Assembly: GCF_905220365.1 (NCBI RefSeq)
Contig: NC_061133.1
Span: 9,972,171-10,036,170 of the forward strand
Length of the DNA: 64,000 nucleotides
Reading direction: 5' to 3'
Source: Vanessa cardui
Taxonomy: Eukaryota > Arthropoda > Insecta > Lepidoptera > Nymphalidae
Below are positions 46,554-58,324 of the stretch, piece after piece (within the stretch, counting starts at the first letter, position 1; every line of letters starts with the position of its first letter). The position numbers were made by a program, and so were the translations under genes. The notes under the pieces were generated by a model. That model was not told the origin of the DNA and ran no database searches. It saw only the letters and a program-made list of their open reading frames with translations.

Positions 46554-46561
46554 ATGTAATG
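46554..46561 (+). promoter_or_regulatory. Minimal start-stop uORF overlapping the ia2 start codon
   Basis: Directly after the acceptor CAG (46551-46553) the sequence reads ATGTAATG. The first ATG (46554) is followed at once by TAA, whose last A is the first base of the presumed ia2 start codon (46559). Such an arrangement would require leaky scanning or reinitiation to make the protein. Confidence 0.6.
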
Positions 46562-49500
46562 AGTCGTATTTACTGGCGGCAGGCCCTGTGGGCGCTGGCG
46601 TTGTATTCCACGCTGGCGCCCTCGCATGCCGATGGAAACATAGGTATGAAAGATATTCCCATTTTGCGGGCTAGATATAACAATAATCGATTTTTTTATT
46701 ATATAATATAGTTCGAATTTTAAAATGTTATTATTTTACCAGGTTGCTTGTTCAGCTCGTCCCTTTGTATAGAGGGAGTGGAGTGGTGCTATGATGGTAC
46801 GAAAATAATTACAACAATAATAACAACAAAACTAACACTTTTTTTTTAACTATATATCCAATTCGATGGATGGCTTCATCATTTTGAAAAACAAAATAAA
46901 ATCAGACGAACTGATAACTTACCTCTTCTGAAGTCAGTTAAAAATCATGTACAAAGTATAGTGTTAAAATGGTAAATTAATATTCTTTTTTCTAGATTTT
47001 GCATTTGGAAAATGCATACCGGTGTATGACAATGATCCTGAAGAGGGATCCCTCTATCAGTAAGTGCTAAGTTATATACTAATTGTGTAAAATCCAAGAA
47101 CGTGAAACTTTGATGATAAATGTATATGATATTTCGTAATTTTTACGAAGAAACATGAAAATCGCTGTTCAGGATTCTGCTAAAGCCCCCGTTACAGTGT
47201 TATCCACGAAATATATTAATATATATGTGGAACAACGTGCACATTCAAATTGCTGTTATGGCGTTGCTATCATAAAAAATAAACTATGACAAAATTAAAT
47301 TCACTCATAATATACCTAATAAATAAATGATTATTTAGTCTACCAAAATAAATTAATGTTATTAACTATAAAACCAGGTATGATATGAGCTCGAATCAGC
47401 TGCAATGGTTCGAGAGAGAGTTGCAGCAGCTCGCGACACGCGGCTACCGCTGGGAGCATGCGTACACGCAGTGTGTGCTGCAAAGCATGCTCTATGCCAT
47501 GCGTCATCATATGTACGTACCTTATATAAATATCAAACTTTATGTAAAATTTTGGTTGAATAACATATGTATTTTTTTGAAAAAGTCTGTCAATCTGCTA
47601 TTTATAAAACGGTTGTGTCACAATATTATTTGATGAATTATTTTCGGGACAGGGATCCAGCGAACGTAAATTCCAAGCTATGTGACCATTTTGCGGACCC
47701 AAAGGTAAATTCTGAACCTACCGGTGAAGGAGAAGAAGCCTTAGAGGTAAGCAATAAAATCTAATGTTATTTAACATGTTTATTAATTTATATGACCTTA
47801 TATTAAGGTAATGGTTACTTTATTCAGATTGAACCTGACGAAACAGCTTATGTACGATTCACTCCAAATTCCCAAATATCCGATTCTGATTATGCTAATG
47901 AAGTATATAATCCACCATTTGTTCCGGAAAACGATCCAACTGAATACTTAGTACCTAAAGGTTTGTGCAACATATATTTATCAAAACCACACATTACGTA
48001 AGCTTTATTAGTTTAAATGATTGATGACAATTGTTTGTATATAGGCGATACGCCAATTAACAACGAACCAATACAACCAGACGAAGAAAATCCAAGTGAC
48101 AAAATAAGAGACCTTATGCTTATGAGTGGGATCGAAGAATCGCCCGTCATTATGCCCTTTGAAGGATTCAGAGAACGCATTCAAGAGGAACAGAAGGCAA
48201 GAAATCTTGATACTCAAAACATCGTACCCGACGCTTTTGTGGATAAAGAGAAGAAATCACTGGCAGAGACTAAACATGAGTTGAAGTCTTTTACTGAAAA
48301 TAATGAGTTCCCCGATGAGGAGCGTCTGGGCGCTCATTTCCGTAAATTTAAGACTAAGCCGCCGCCGTTCACAGCAGAGTATCTCACTGGCAATCGATTC
48401 TCACCATTGGACGCTGAAGTTCGTTCGAATGCACTAGAGAAATATAAGCAAAGTTTCGCAGAGAAGAATTTTCCTTTCGAATATGAAAATCCAGGTGATA
48501 TTCAAGAACAAAGAATCTATTTTGACGAAGATGGTGATGAGTTTTCCATTGACACGGGTAGCGGCGATCTGGACCCGTATCACTTGAAAGGTTTGTGAAG
48601 ATAAATATTGTTGTATCCAAAAATGATATATTTTTTAAATATTAAAATGTATTTCACAGATCCTTCTAAAGCTAAGAATTCCAAAAATATGGAATATTTG
48701 ATTAACTACTGGCGTGAGTTATTTGGCTCAAAATTGAAACCACAAGGCAAGTTGTATGCCGAGGGTGGACCCTTAAAACCTGATGAATTACAAGGTAAGG
48801 TCAAGCCATTAAAAGAGAAACAAAGTGGGATATAATTTACGTTATATATTTATTTTATTATAGGCACTACATTAGAGCTGAATCACCACCCTCTATAAAA
48901 GACTTAACTCGCTGACAAATTTTGAACAGCTTTGTATACTGTTACAAACATTTTAGTTTCGAATTGTTTTGTTTTTATTTGTTTATTATATACCTAGACA
49001 TTATTAGTTCGAGAAACTCCGTCCGGAAACGAAAATCATACCGAACTGAAGCTGTTACAAATACCAACGATGTTTCAGGTGAAAATTCGAAATTTTATCT
49101 GTCGGAAGATTTTCAAGATTTGCTTAATAGAGAATGGGGCTTTAAGCGTAGGGAAAGAGATGATGTTAAAAAGCCTGGGCCGCGTCTGGACGCGAAAACC
49201 TTAAAGATATTGTACAACAATAAATCGGTGACAGGTTAGTGTCACGGTGGCCTGAGATAACTGTTTTAGACTCTCGATGTGCCCTACAATGATTTCCAAT
49301 TTACGCTAATTTGCGTTCGATAAAAAAAATGAAATCGTTTTAATTTTCTGAATTAATGCACTGCCACGTCGTACCTAGAATATCCGCACTAAATGTTTCC
49401 CTCAACGCACACTGTCTTATGATAATTAATAACACAAAACGCATGAAACTCTGTCGTTCTCCTATTACACAATAAAAGTATATGATGTATTTATTTTCTT

Positions 49501-52500
49501 TATATTTAATTATTATTTATTTGTTGTATTATTTTACTTTTTTTTATCATCTTATGTTATCACTTCAAAAGCTAAAATATACATGTGCCTATTATTTTCA
49601 ACTTCCTGGCTTGAGTCGTTTTAAGAAAAAAAAAAAAAACAATGGCTATTGTAAGTTATAAGTTGATGTAACATAATCTTAGCTTTAGTGTGCGAAAACG
49701 TGCTGCTAGCAAAGGTAAAAAATAAAAATATGTTTATCAAAAATTGATTAACCATTTCAGCGTTGCATAAAGTTGTTATTATTTAATTAATCTGTCATAA
49801 TTTATGGAAACCTATTGGTACCAAAGATTTGTTATCAATTACTTTCAGCGTTTGCAACTTTTTTCGTAATATGACGGTTAGAATTTTTAATTTCGAACAT
49901 AAGTCTATGTATTTGTTTTTTACAGCACAAGAAGCCTCAAGCAAGCAAAATCCAAGCAAGGCTAATCACGATCACAACGACTATGAATACGATCCCTCGT
50001 ATGCTTTCGTCGAGTTACATACTAGGTATTTTTATAACACTTGCATATAATACAAATAGTGCCAAGAATATTGCTTGCATCAAATGCTTGAATGTAAACG
50101 CTTGTAATCTTGCCTCAGGTTCCTTACAAATTGGGAGAAAGGCATGGCTTTCATCGGAAGACTTGAAGAAATGCTGGGCTTAGAAAAAAATACTTTTACA
50201 AATCCTCGGTAATTTATCGTCACTGTTGTTAATTGCTATACATATATCTTTAATATACATATGTCATGAACATGATTTGAACATAATTTTGATTGCAGAG
50301 TTGATCCAAGTGAAGTGACATTCAAAGTTGAAAAAAATAGCAAGGGATATGATGCAGTCGAAGTCGGAAGGCAGATTGGTAATTTTACTTGAAATCTCAA
50401 ATTATATTATACTTTGCCTATAAAAACTGCGATTATCAAGGTATTTTTTTTTATTTCAGATGCAATTAAGGACAAAGTGTGGAAAGAAACAGGAGCTCAA
50501 ATTAAATCTATTGGGGTTGGAGATCGAGTAAGTATGCCTGTAATATTAAGTTATAGTATTAATTTTTCGAGATTTATTTATTTACTTTTTGTTCACAGAG
50601 CAAACACGCTATCATCCGCCATACTGATATTCAAGAGCCGCAATTCTTAGGCTTACAATTGCCAGTTCTTCTTGCACTCGTGGGTAGTTTGTCAGTTCTC
50701 ATCGTGGGTGCTGTGGTGTTCGCAATTTTACTCAAAAGGGACATGAGCAGTAAGAGGAAAATGCAAGGTCTGTCATCTGCAGCAGAAATTGACGCCGAGG
50801 CTACTAGAGACTATCAGGTTAATTTAAATATCAATGACACTTAGTAATGCTTATTAATTATTATTTAAATACAAGATATAATTGCTTATGTATACTAAAT
50901 AATATTTTTTTAACAATTCTTATTTTAGGAGCTTTGTCGTGCACGTATGTCGGGAAAATGGTCGGGACAGCAGACAACCGCTGCGCCTACACACCCAACC
51001 GAAACGCCGCAGAGAATAACCTCACTCTCCAGGGACCCCGAAGGTCATTCACCATCTACACGATCCAGCACTTCCTCGTGGTAAGAAATATTTAAAAAAC
51101 AATTACACACAGTACGAGTCAATAGTTTTGACGTGACACAAGTTCGCGCTAGATATAATATTTTTATCACACTAAAATCACTATTAGGTTAAGGGAGTGC
51201 AATTTGTTATTGTTTTTATATATAAATAATAATATGCATTGTAACAGGAGCGAAGAACCAGCGCTGACGAACATGGACATTTCAACTGGGCACATGGTGC
51301 TGGTGAGTATAAATACTTTAAAGTATGAGGTTCATTTATATGATTTGTTCGATTTTACGAAATTTTGAACAATGTTATATTATAAATGAGTGAGCATATT
51401 TTTTATATTCAAGGCATACATGGAAGATCATCTTCGCAACAAAGACCGCCTTGAACAAGAATGGAGGGCGTTGTGTGCGTACGAGGCCGAACCATGCGCT
51501 ACTGTGGCTGCACTGAAACCTGAAAACACTGGCAAGAACCGCTACGCTGATGTGCTGCCGTATGATCATTCACGCGTTACACTGAACACTCTGTCTAACC
51601 ACCTCGGATCTGATTATATCAATGCCTCAACGATTGTAAGTGGGTCTAATTTTTTCATTGTTTTTTAAGAGGAATAATGTGATATTTATGAAGTGATAAA
51701 TCCTTTTATAGACTGACCACGACCCACGCAACCCAGCATATATCGCTGCGGCTGGTCCCTTGGCTCAGACGGCACCCGACTTCTGGCAGATGGTATGGGA
51801 GCAAGGCAGCGTAGTGATGGTGATGCTTACTCGTCTTACAGAGAACGGACAGCAACTTTGTCACCGATATTGGCCTGAGGAAGGATCGGAACTCTATCAT
51901 ATCTATGAAGTAAGACTTTTTACTACGATTTTTAGTTTTCAGTTTTATAACAGACTTTCTGATTATTTATTACTGTAATTCAGGTTCACCTCGTGAGCGA
52001 GCATATCTGGTGCGATGACTACCTCGTCCGAAGCTTCTATCTGAAGAATCAGCGCACCGGCGAAACGCGTACCGTCACACAGTTCCACTTCTTGTCCTGG
52101 CCCGAAAATGGAGTTCCCGCGTCTACCAAGGCATTACTCGAATTTAGGAGGTAACAATTTTTAATGAGTATATGATAACTTATATTTTATGATTCTCAAA
52201 ACGAATAATGTTAATTTAATTAATAGTAATGATAGTTATCGGTGTTAAGTGTGACAGAACATTTTGTTTTGTGACAGAATTTCCATTGCTTTTGAATTGA
52301 ATATTTTGTCAGTTTGTTAACAATCTATCCATAATACTAATTATAACATTTTAATTCAATAATTTTATTTAATTTCAGAAAAGTCAATAAGTCCTATCGC
52401 GGTAGATCCTGTCCGATAGTAGTCCACTGCAGGTAAGATTTACTAGTTTCTTTTACTTCGGCTAAATGTTACGGTTTCTGACCTCTAAATATTAGCATCA

Positions 52501-54693
52501 TTATAACTATTTGTCTGAAGCTTAACCGAAGATTGGAGATTTTTTGTTTTTTTTTTTTTGTATTTTATAAAATAGGTTTAAATGGTGCACCTGATGGTAC
52601 CCTCACCACTCACTCACCGTCGCCCGGCAGCGGTACTATAAAAATACATAAATGATTCTTATTAAAACCCCTTAAAATTATAGCCTTTATGTCTGTTGTT
52701 ACACAGACTTATACACTTTTCAAATAAAAACAATAATACTGAGTATTGTTGTTTGGCGGTAGAATATGTTTATAATTTGTATATAAAGTCATATAGGTAT
52801 ATTATATATACTAATCCAAACAGTAAGGATGATGGATTTACTTGGTGGTAGGGCTTTATCCAAGCCCACCTGGGTAGGTACCAACCACTCATAAGATATT
52901 CTACCGCTAAACAACAGTACGCAGTATTGTTGTGTTCCGGTTTGAAGGGTGAGTGAGCCAGTGTAACTACAGGCACCAGGGACATAGCATCTTAGTTCCC
53001 AATGTTGGTGGCGCATTGACGATGTAAGGAATAGTTAATATTTCTCACAGCGTCATTGTCTATGGGTGATGGTGACCACTTACCATCAGGTGGCCCATAT
53101 GCTCGTCCGCCATAAAAAAAAGGAAATAATGCTTAAAGTTCACTAGCTGCTACCAGAAAGTTTCGCTGAGTATAAATAAAAGCGGAAAATCAAAGGAATT
53201 CAAACAAAACAATAGCTTATGACCATATGTGTACGATTTCGCAATGATTACTCATAGTCTCATACCGATACCGTCAGTAGTTTTCACGCGATTGACGCAC
53301 GAAGACTAAAAGGAATCATATATCGGCTTAAAGATCTCATGTCGATTGTAAATGTGAAAGTAACTCTGTCTGTCTATCTGTTGCTCTTTCATGACCAAAT
53401 CGCTGGACAGAATGTGATCAAATTTGGTATGAAGTAAAATTGAACTCCAAGAAGGGACATAGACAACCTTTTTTATCTGTCACATGACAACTAACATTTT
53501 TAAACTCGAACGAAGACACGGATGATTACTAATATCGTATACTACTTTCATTGAAACTCCTTCCCCGAATATATCATTCTTAATAAAAAAAAATCGTTTT
53601 TAAAAATTTCCTGTATGTACTTCCTTTTCTAACATTACACGTTTATTTAATATAAATACAAAAACGTTTTAATTTTCGCGTTTATCTTTATCAGCAATCA
53701 TCTCATTTAATCGTTTTATACATTTAAAATCAGTACAATCGATTTTATCTTAATTACTGATGACTATAAGTATTTAAACTTTGATTTATTATGATTAGAC
53801 AATATTAGATAAGAATTACTTGAGCAATGTCTGATATTTATCCTTATTAATTTATAATTTTACATATGTTTAGAAATTCATTTAAATATCTTATTCTACA
53901 CTGTTTAACAAATAAAAAAGGTTTATGAATTTTTCAGTTCAGAATTTTTCAGCAAATATCACGGCCAAATTTAGTTGTACTTTTTACACTCTTTTGTCTC
54001 AAAAATCAAGTATTACCTGTTATTTAGTTCTGCATGTTTTGAAGTCTTATTATATTATGAATTGAAATAGAAATACTTGTATTTGCAGACACAATTATGT
54101 GCAAATCGCACACATGTATAACTATTTTCTTACCATGGCTGAAATCGATCATGAGCACAACATCATCATAACATACTACATAAGTACACTATTTACAATC
54201 TCTTGGCTATATTTTATAGCGTTTAAGATTACAAGTATTAGAAGAATATAATGCATGATTTATTTTAAGCGATGGCGCTGGGCGGACGGGAACTTACTGC
54301 TTGATCGACATGGTACTGAACCGCATGGCAAAGGGTGCAAAAGAGATAGATATAGCAGCAACGCTGGAGCACATTCGCGACCAGCGTACGCGCACCGTAG
54401 CTACCAAACAACAGTTCGAATTCGTTCTAATGGCTGTGGCTGAGGAGGTAAATTATTGCGCAATATTTGACATAACTTCATCATCCTTTTATCATCAATA
54501 TACAGATATCTTCTACAAAGTCGTTCTTCAATTATTAAATTTAAATGTTAAATAAATTGTCATCGTGCAGGTACACGCAATACTCAAGGCTTTGCCGGCG
54601 CATTTACAACAGCTACAAGAGAAAAAGGATAAAGAAAAAGAAAAGGAGAAAGAGAAAGAAAAGGAAGGCAACGACAAGGAGAAACCCAACTGA
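46559..54693 (+). CDS. ia2: ia2: IA-2/PTPRN-type receptor protein tyrosine pseudophosphatase
   Basis: Twenty-two exons join in frame to about 1062 residues. A signal peptide (about 1-24) is followed by a RESP18-homology domain whose cysteines 30, 37, 44 and 53 have the C-x6-C-x6-C-x8-C spacing of human IA-2. An acidic luminal region carries a basic RKRK site at 425-428, a likely convertase site, then the membrane-proximal mature ectodomain. One membrane helix spans about 628-652, followed by a juxtamembrane Ser/Thr/Pro-rich part. The PTP domain (about 755-1040) has HCSDGAGRTG at 961-970 and WPE (928-930) in place of the catalytic WPD. Asp964 after HCS and the changed WPD loop are the known marks of inactive IA-2 proteins. 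The protein ends in a Lys/Glu tail. IA-2 sits in dense-core vesicle membranes and supports peptide-hormone secretion. Confidence 0.95.
52842..53113 (+). repeat. SINE-like repeat, family B, copy 2
   Basis: GGTGGTAGGGCTTTATCCAA through TTACCATCAGGTGGCCCATA to GCTCGTCCGCC and an A-run, near-identical in layout to 1625-1895. It lies in the large ia2 intron; a short inverted piece of the same family precedes it (about 52737-52767). Confidence 0.75.
53355..53545 (+). repeat. Interspersed repeat, family C, copy 2
   Basis: CTGTCTGTCTATCTG, then AATTTGGTATGAAGTAAAAT and GAACTCCAAGAAGGGACAT, as in 60-215. Inside the large ia2 intron. Confidence 0.5.
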
Positions 54694-54739
54694 ACCAGGC
54701 ACTACTCACACGATCACGACTTTGTTACTTGTAATAATT

Positions 54740-54855
54740 AGTGCCGGCTCTAGGTTTAAACGTTTGCACAATTAAATAGGAAAAACAATGATGGCCACTT
54801 TTACTCGTTAGAGAGTTAGTTAAAAAAGCATAAAAAATAATCTAGAGCCGGCACT
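54740..54855. repeat. Inverted repeat in the ia2 3' UTR (MITE-like)
   Basis: AGTGCCGGCTCTAG (54740-54753) and its exact complement CTAGAGCCGGCACT (54842-54855) bracket 88 AT-rich bases, 47 bases after the ia2 stop. It could be a small MITE or a transcript hairpin; I see no clear target duplication. Confidence 0.6.
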
Positions 54856-54910
54856 GGTTGTAAAAGTTACGTTAATCATAATTATTATCGTTCGGAAATG
54901 TTTATTCCAC

Positions 54911-55011
54911 TCAAGTTGGGAATCATGATTCATATTTAAGTAAATATATATCAGGTAGAGCATAAAATGTTTGGCCTCTATTCATGATTCAAATTCTGAT
55001 TCTCAACTTGA
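54911..55011. repeat. Imperfect inverted repeat in the ia2 3' region
   Basis: TCAAGTTGGGAATCATGATTCA at the left pairs with TGATTCTCAACTTGA at the right over about 15 bases with one mismatch; the left arm also contains the palindrome GAATCATGATTC. Confidence 0.5.
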
Positions 55012-55019
55012 AATTATTT

Positions 55020-56366
55020 ATTGGATAATTAAGTAGAATGAATAACTTCTTTTGCTTATCGCTACGTTGTTTAAAGACAATGTTTACATTATATTCCTAT
55101 TATCGATATCAATGTTATATTTTATTGATGTACGCAAATGGACCGTATAATATTTAAAGTTTAATTCGTGTCTTAATTTTTCATGGTTCTCATTAGGTTA
55201 TATATAAAAAAAGAAAATATTTCTATACATTATGTTCAGAGAGCCTACAAAATTAAAGTATTTTCTTAAACGAGTACATATTATACTTGTAATTTACGAA
55301 GATATAAATTCTTTATAGGGATCATTATAGTCAATTTATCCGGTGTCTATAAAACTGACCTATCCATTTTCTACGTATAAAAAACATATTTTAACCACTG
55401 TTTTAACATTAATTTTGATTATTCATAATTACTATATCATGAAAAATCAGGGAAAACAAAGTACGATGTTTTAATGTATTAAAAAAGATATATTTAACGT
55501 TTTGAAATGGAATTCTTTGATGTGTACAAAACGCTTCGTTATAATAGTTTGAATCTAGTCAGTAATACATTAATAATTGTTAACTATTATTCATCGATCG
55601 ATTTGTTATTATTAAAGAACATTTGTGTAAAATTAACTTTATATGTTACATTGTGGTATCAAATTTTACATATGTACCTATGTACTTCGTTAGCGTCTAG
55701 TTGCTGCTATTTTTGTAATAAAATAATGACGAGAGAAATTCTCAAACGGACATTGGCTTCGCCGAATCATATCCCGAAAAAACGGTATACCTGATAAGTT
55801 TAATCAGATAAAATTATGAGATAAAAATATTTACAGACTAGCAGAAAACAATAGAGATCGTAGAACTTATCTGTGTACGATTTACATATAATATTATATT
55901 TATTGCAAACTATGGAAAAATGTAAAAAAAAAATACCATAAATGATTGTAGTCTAGACTTAAGAGAAAATATATTTAACCGTATTTCTGTATGAAATTAT
56001 ATGTAGTTTTTATGTGAATTATTGAATGGTGGATTTGATTACCTATTAAAACTTTACAGGTGAAACTTACCCATATACCTCCATTTCAATTTCTTTCTGT
56101 CCTTATTTTCGTTTTCTTTTTCCATTATCGTTTCATCAGAAGCGAAGAATATTTATTTTCCTGTCTAATGTGATGTTCATTGATTTTGCTTACTTTAAGC
56201 TTCTGTTGCAATAAAACTTATAAATCATTATTTATGAGCTGAATGCTATTCACTAAAAGTTTTATCGATTTAAAACATTCAAGAATACCTTTTATAATAT
56301 AGTTGAGTTTCAATGGAAACAAAACACAGAAATAAAGGTAGGACTTTTTTTGTTTGAAGATATTTC
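55020..56366. other. AT-rich 3' flank of ia2, no gene seen
   Basis: Probably ia2 3' UTR at first; the first canonical AATAAA is at 55717-55722. No coding region supported. Confidence 0.45.
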
Positions 56367-56593
56367 CAGTGGCGTAGCTAGGTGAGCACAGAAAAAGAAT
56401 CGGGCCCTCAAACCCTCTTTTCCATCCCTCTTTAACTAATTATTACCCTTTAAAATTATAGATACCAAATAAGAAATCTTGTGCGCAGGTTCGTGATATC
56501 CTAGCTTCAGAAGCTTAAGGTTTAGTTTAGAGGGCCCCCTGAACTTCGGGGCCATGGTGTACTGCACCTGGCCCTACGATAGCTACGCCACTT
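56367..56593. mobile_element. hAT-type MITE, second copy, inverted and diverged
   Basis: It begins CAGTGGCGTAGCTAGGTGAG and ends GATAGCTACGCCACT. It matches the complement of the 32700-32929 element throughout (GGGCCCTC... AGAGGGCCCCCTGA). Both flanks contain TATTTC, but the exact target duplication is blurred. Confidence 0.75.
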
Positions 56594-56599
56594 ATTTCA

Positions 56600-58324
56600 C
56601 AGCAGAGTGATATAACTCCGTCTATCTATTGAGATAGTACCCTCGTTGGCGGTCTACTGGGAGCTCTATCTACCAGTTATGCTTACGCAGTGCTTGGACA
56701 CTAAATTAATTAAATTAAATAAAAGAAAATATGTTAAATAAAACCCGGATTAAGTAAAACAATATTAATGGCTTTCGTTACAAAAAAAAACCTTTAACTG
56801 GGCAGAATGTAGCAGCCTCTCAAGAAGATTGGTTATTTTTAATGGATTAAACGTGTCAAAAAATAATTTCGTAACTTGTTATTTTTAACATAAACAGCTA
56901 AATTTTTCATTTAAATGTTGATTCGTTTTACAAGGTGCGTTACAAATTTCCCTAATTAGTTATAGTTGGTACCATTTCAGTAAAATTTAAATGTCAGAAA
57001 TGTTCTACTATCTATGAGGTGTAACTAATCCTTAAGCAAGAATACTTCTATAGAAACTAATTTAACTAAGTACCTAAGTATCTACCACAGTTTCGTTGGA
57101 TCCAAAACACCTATGAATAAAGATTTTTTTAGTAAACTGAGTGAATTAACTTTACGCGTCACTATTAAAAATATTATCATCATAATAAATTTAAGCTAAG
57201 TTAAATAACAATACGGGTTATTCTCCATTCGGTTAGGCTTTACTTAGTAATCTTAATGTATATATCTAATCATCTTTTATTGTTTATCTTAAAACATGTA
57301 CTCAAGTTCACGTGTAATGCACATGTGTATAGAAAATTCGCGAAATTGAACCTTAAAACAAACAAGTAAAATTGAAATTTCAGTTTATGTACTGTTTATG
57401 GTATACAACAGCGACCAGGCGTTATGCTTACAGCGAAACTGTCCTGTCTAGACTGTTCATCTGTCACCGTATCACCAGATAACAGTCTTACAAAACCACT
57501 CAGTACATGGAGATCATGAAATAAGTTATACATATATGGATGAAATTTCAAAGGACCAATTGGTTGATACATATTTTTTTCTTTTATTTAGTAGTATTTA
57601 ATTAGTCGTAGTTAATTATAGGACTACTTTAATCTTTCTCACAAAACTAGATTGTAAATAGGTCTTTACAATAGCCGCGGTTTAACGTCACTTTTTTTAA
57701 ATCATTAACTAAAATGTAAGTATAAGGGACATCCCTTATACTTGCACTAATAGACACATTGACTTACGCACTTTTTAAAATAGAACACAAAATACTGAAT
57801 ATTATTGTTTGGTGGTAAAATATGTGATGACAAGGTATTATCTACCCAGTCGCTTGCTCAAAAGCCTACACCGAATACAAAATTAAGTCTAATTGTTTAT
57901 TCGCCAAAAAGGTATTGAACTTAAAATTTAATTTAAAAAAATGTCCTAATTTAGGTATGAAAACATATTCCCTGTACTTATATATGTAGATTAGAGTAGC
58001 TATTGTTATAGGAGTTTATAATACAATAAGTATCAACTCATTCGATAATGTGTTGTTGAACGAGTGTGTCATAGACAAAATACTCAAATACTGAGAATCT
58101 CCATGATTGTAATTTGAAGTTGACAATAATTTAGTTGACAGTAGTGCTAGTGGTAGTGTCTTATAGAGTAGTAGTGAAAAGTGTCAACCGCTGAGGCTCA
58201 GAGGCTGGCATTCGAAACAAGTTAGAATTTAGATTTTTGTGGAAAATTAAATCCAAGCAGTTTTAAAAAGTTCTTAAATTTTAATATTTACATTTCATCC
58301 CGTGTTAACATCTACAAATACAAA
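56600..58324. promoter_or_regulatory. Intergenic region upstream of GLOD4
   Basis: AT-rich sequence with a family B fragment (about 57790-57870, minus strand). The GLOD4 promoter must lie near its right end; there is no clear TATA or initiator. The 5' UTR probably covers the last 100-200 bases. Confidence 0.35.

Larger units (their letters stand above)
46559..54693 (+). other. Exon map of ia2 (22 coding exons)
   Basis: Coding exons: 46559-46643, 46743-46796, 46996-47059, 47378-47512, 47653-47746, 47828-47960, 48045-48590, 48660-48794, 48998-49234, 49926-50025, 50119-50208, 50299-50378, 50460-50527, 50599-50817, 50929-51080, 51248-51302, 51414-51635, 51712-51909, 51984-52150, 52379-52432, 54270-54447, 54571-54693. 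All junctions are GT-AG in phase; the total is 3189 bases. The cysteine loop motif of the PTP domain is split between exons 20 and 21 by an intron of 1.8 kb that holds repeats. At 48864 there is a good acceptor that would lead into an in-frame stop after 11 codons; I left it out of the main model. Confidence 0.88.
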
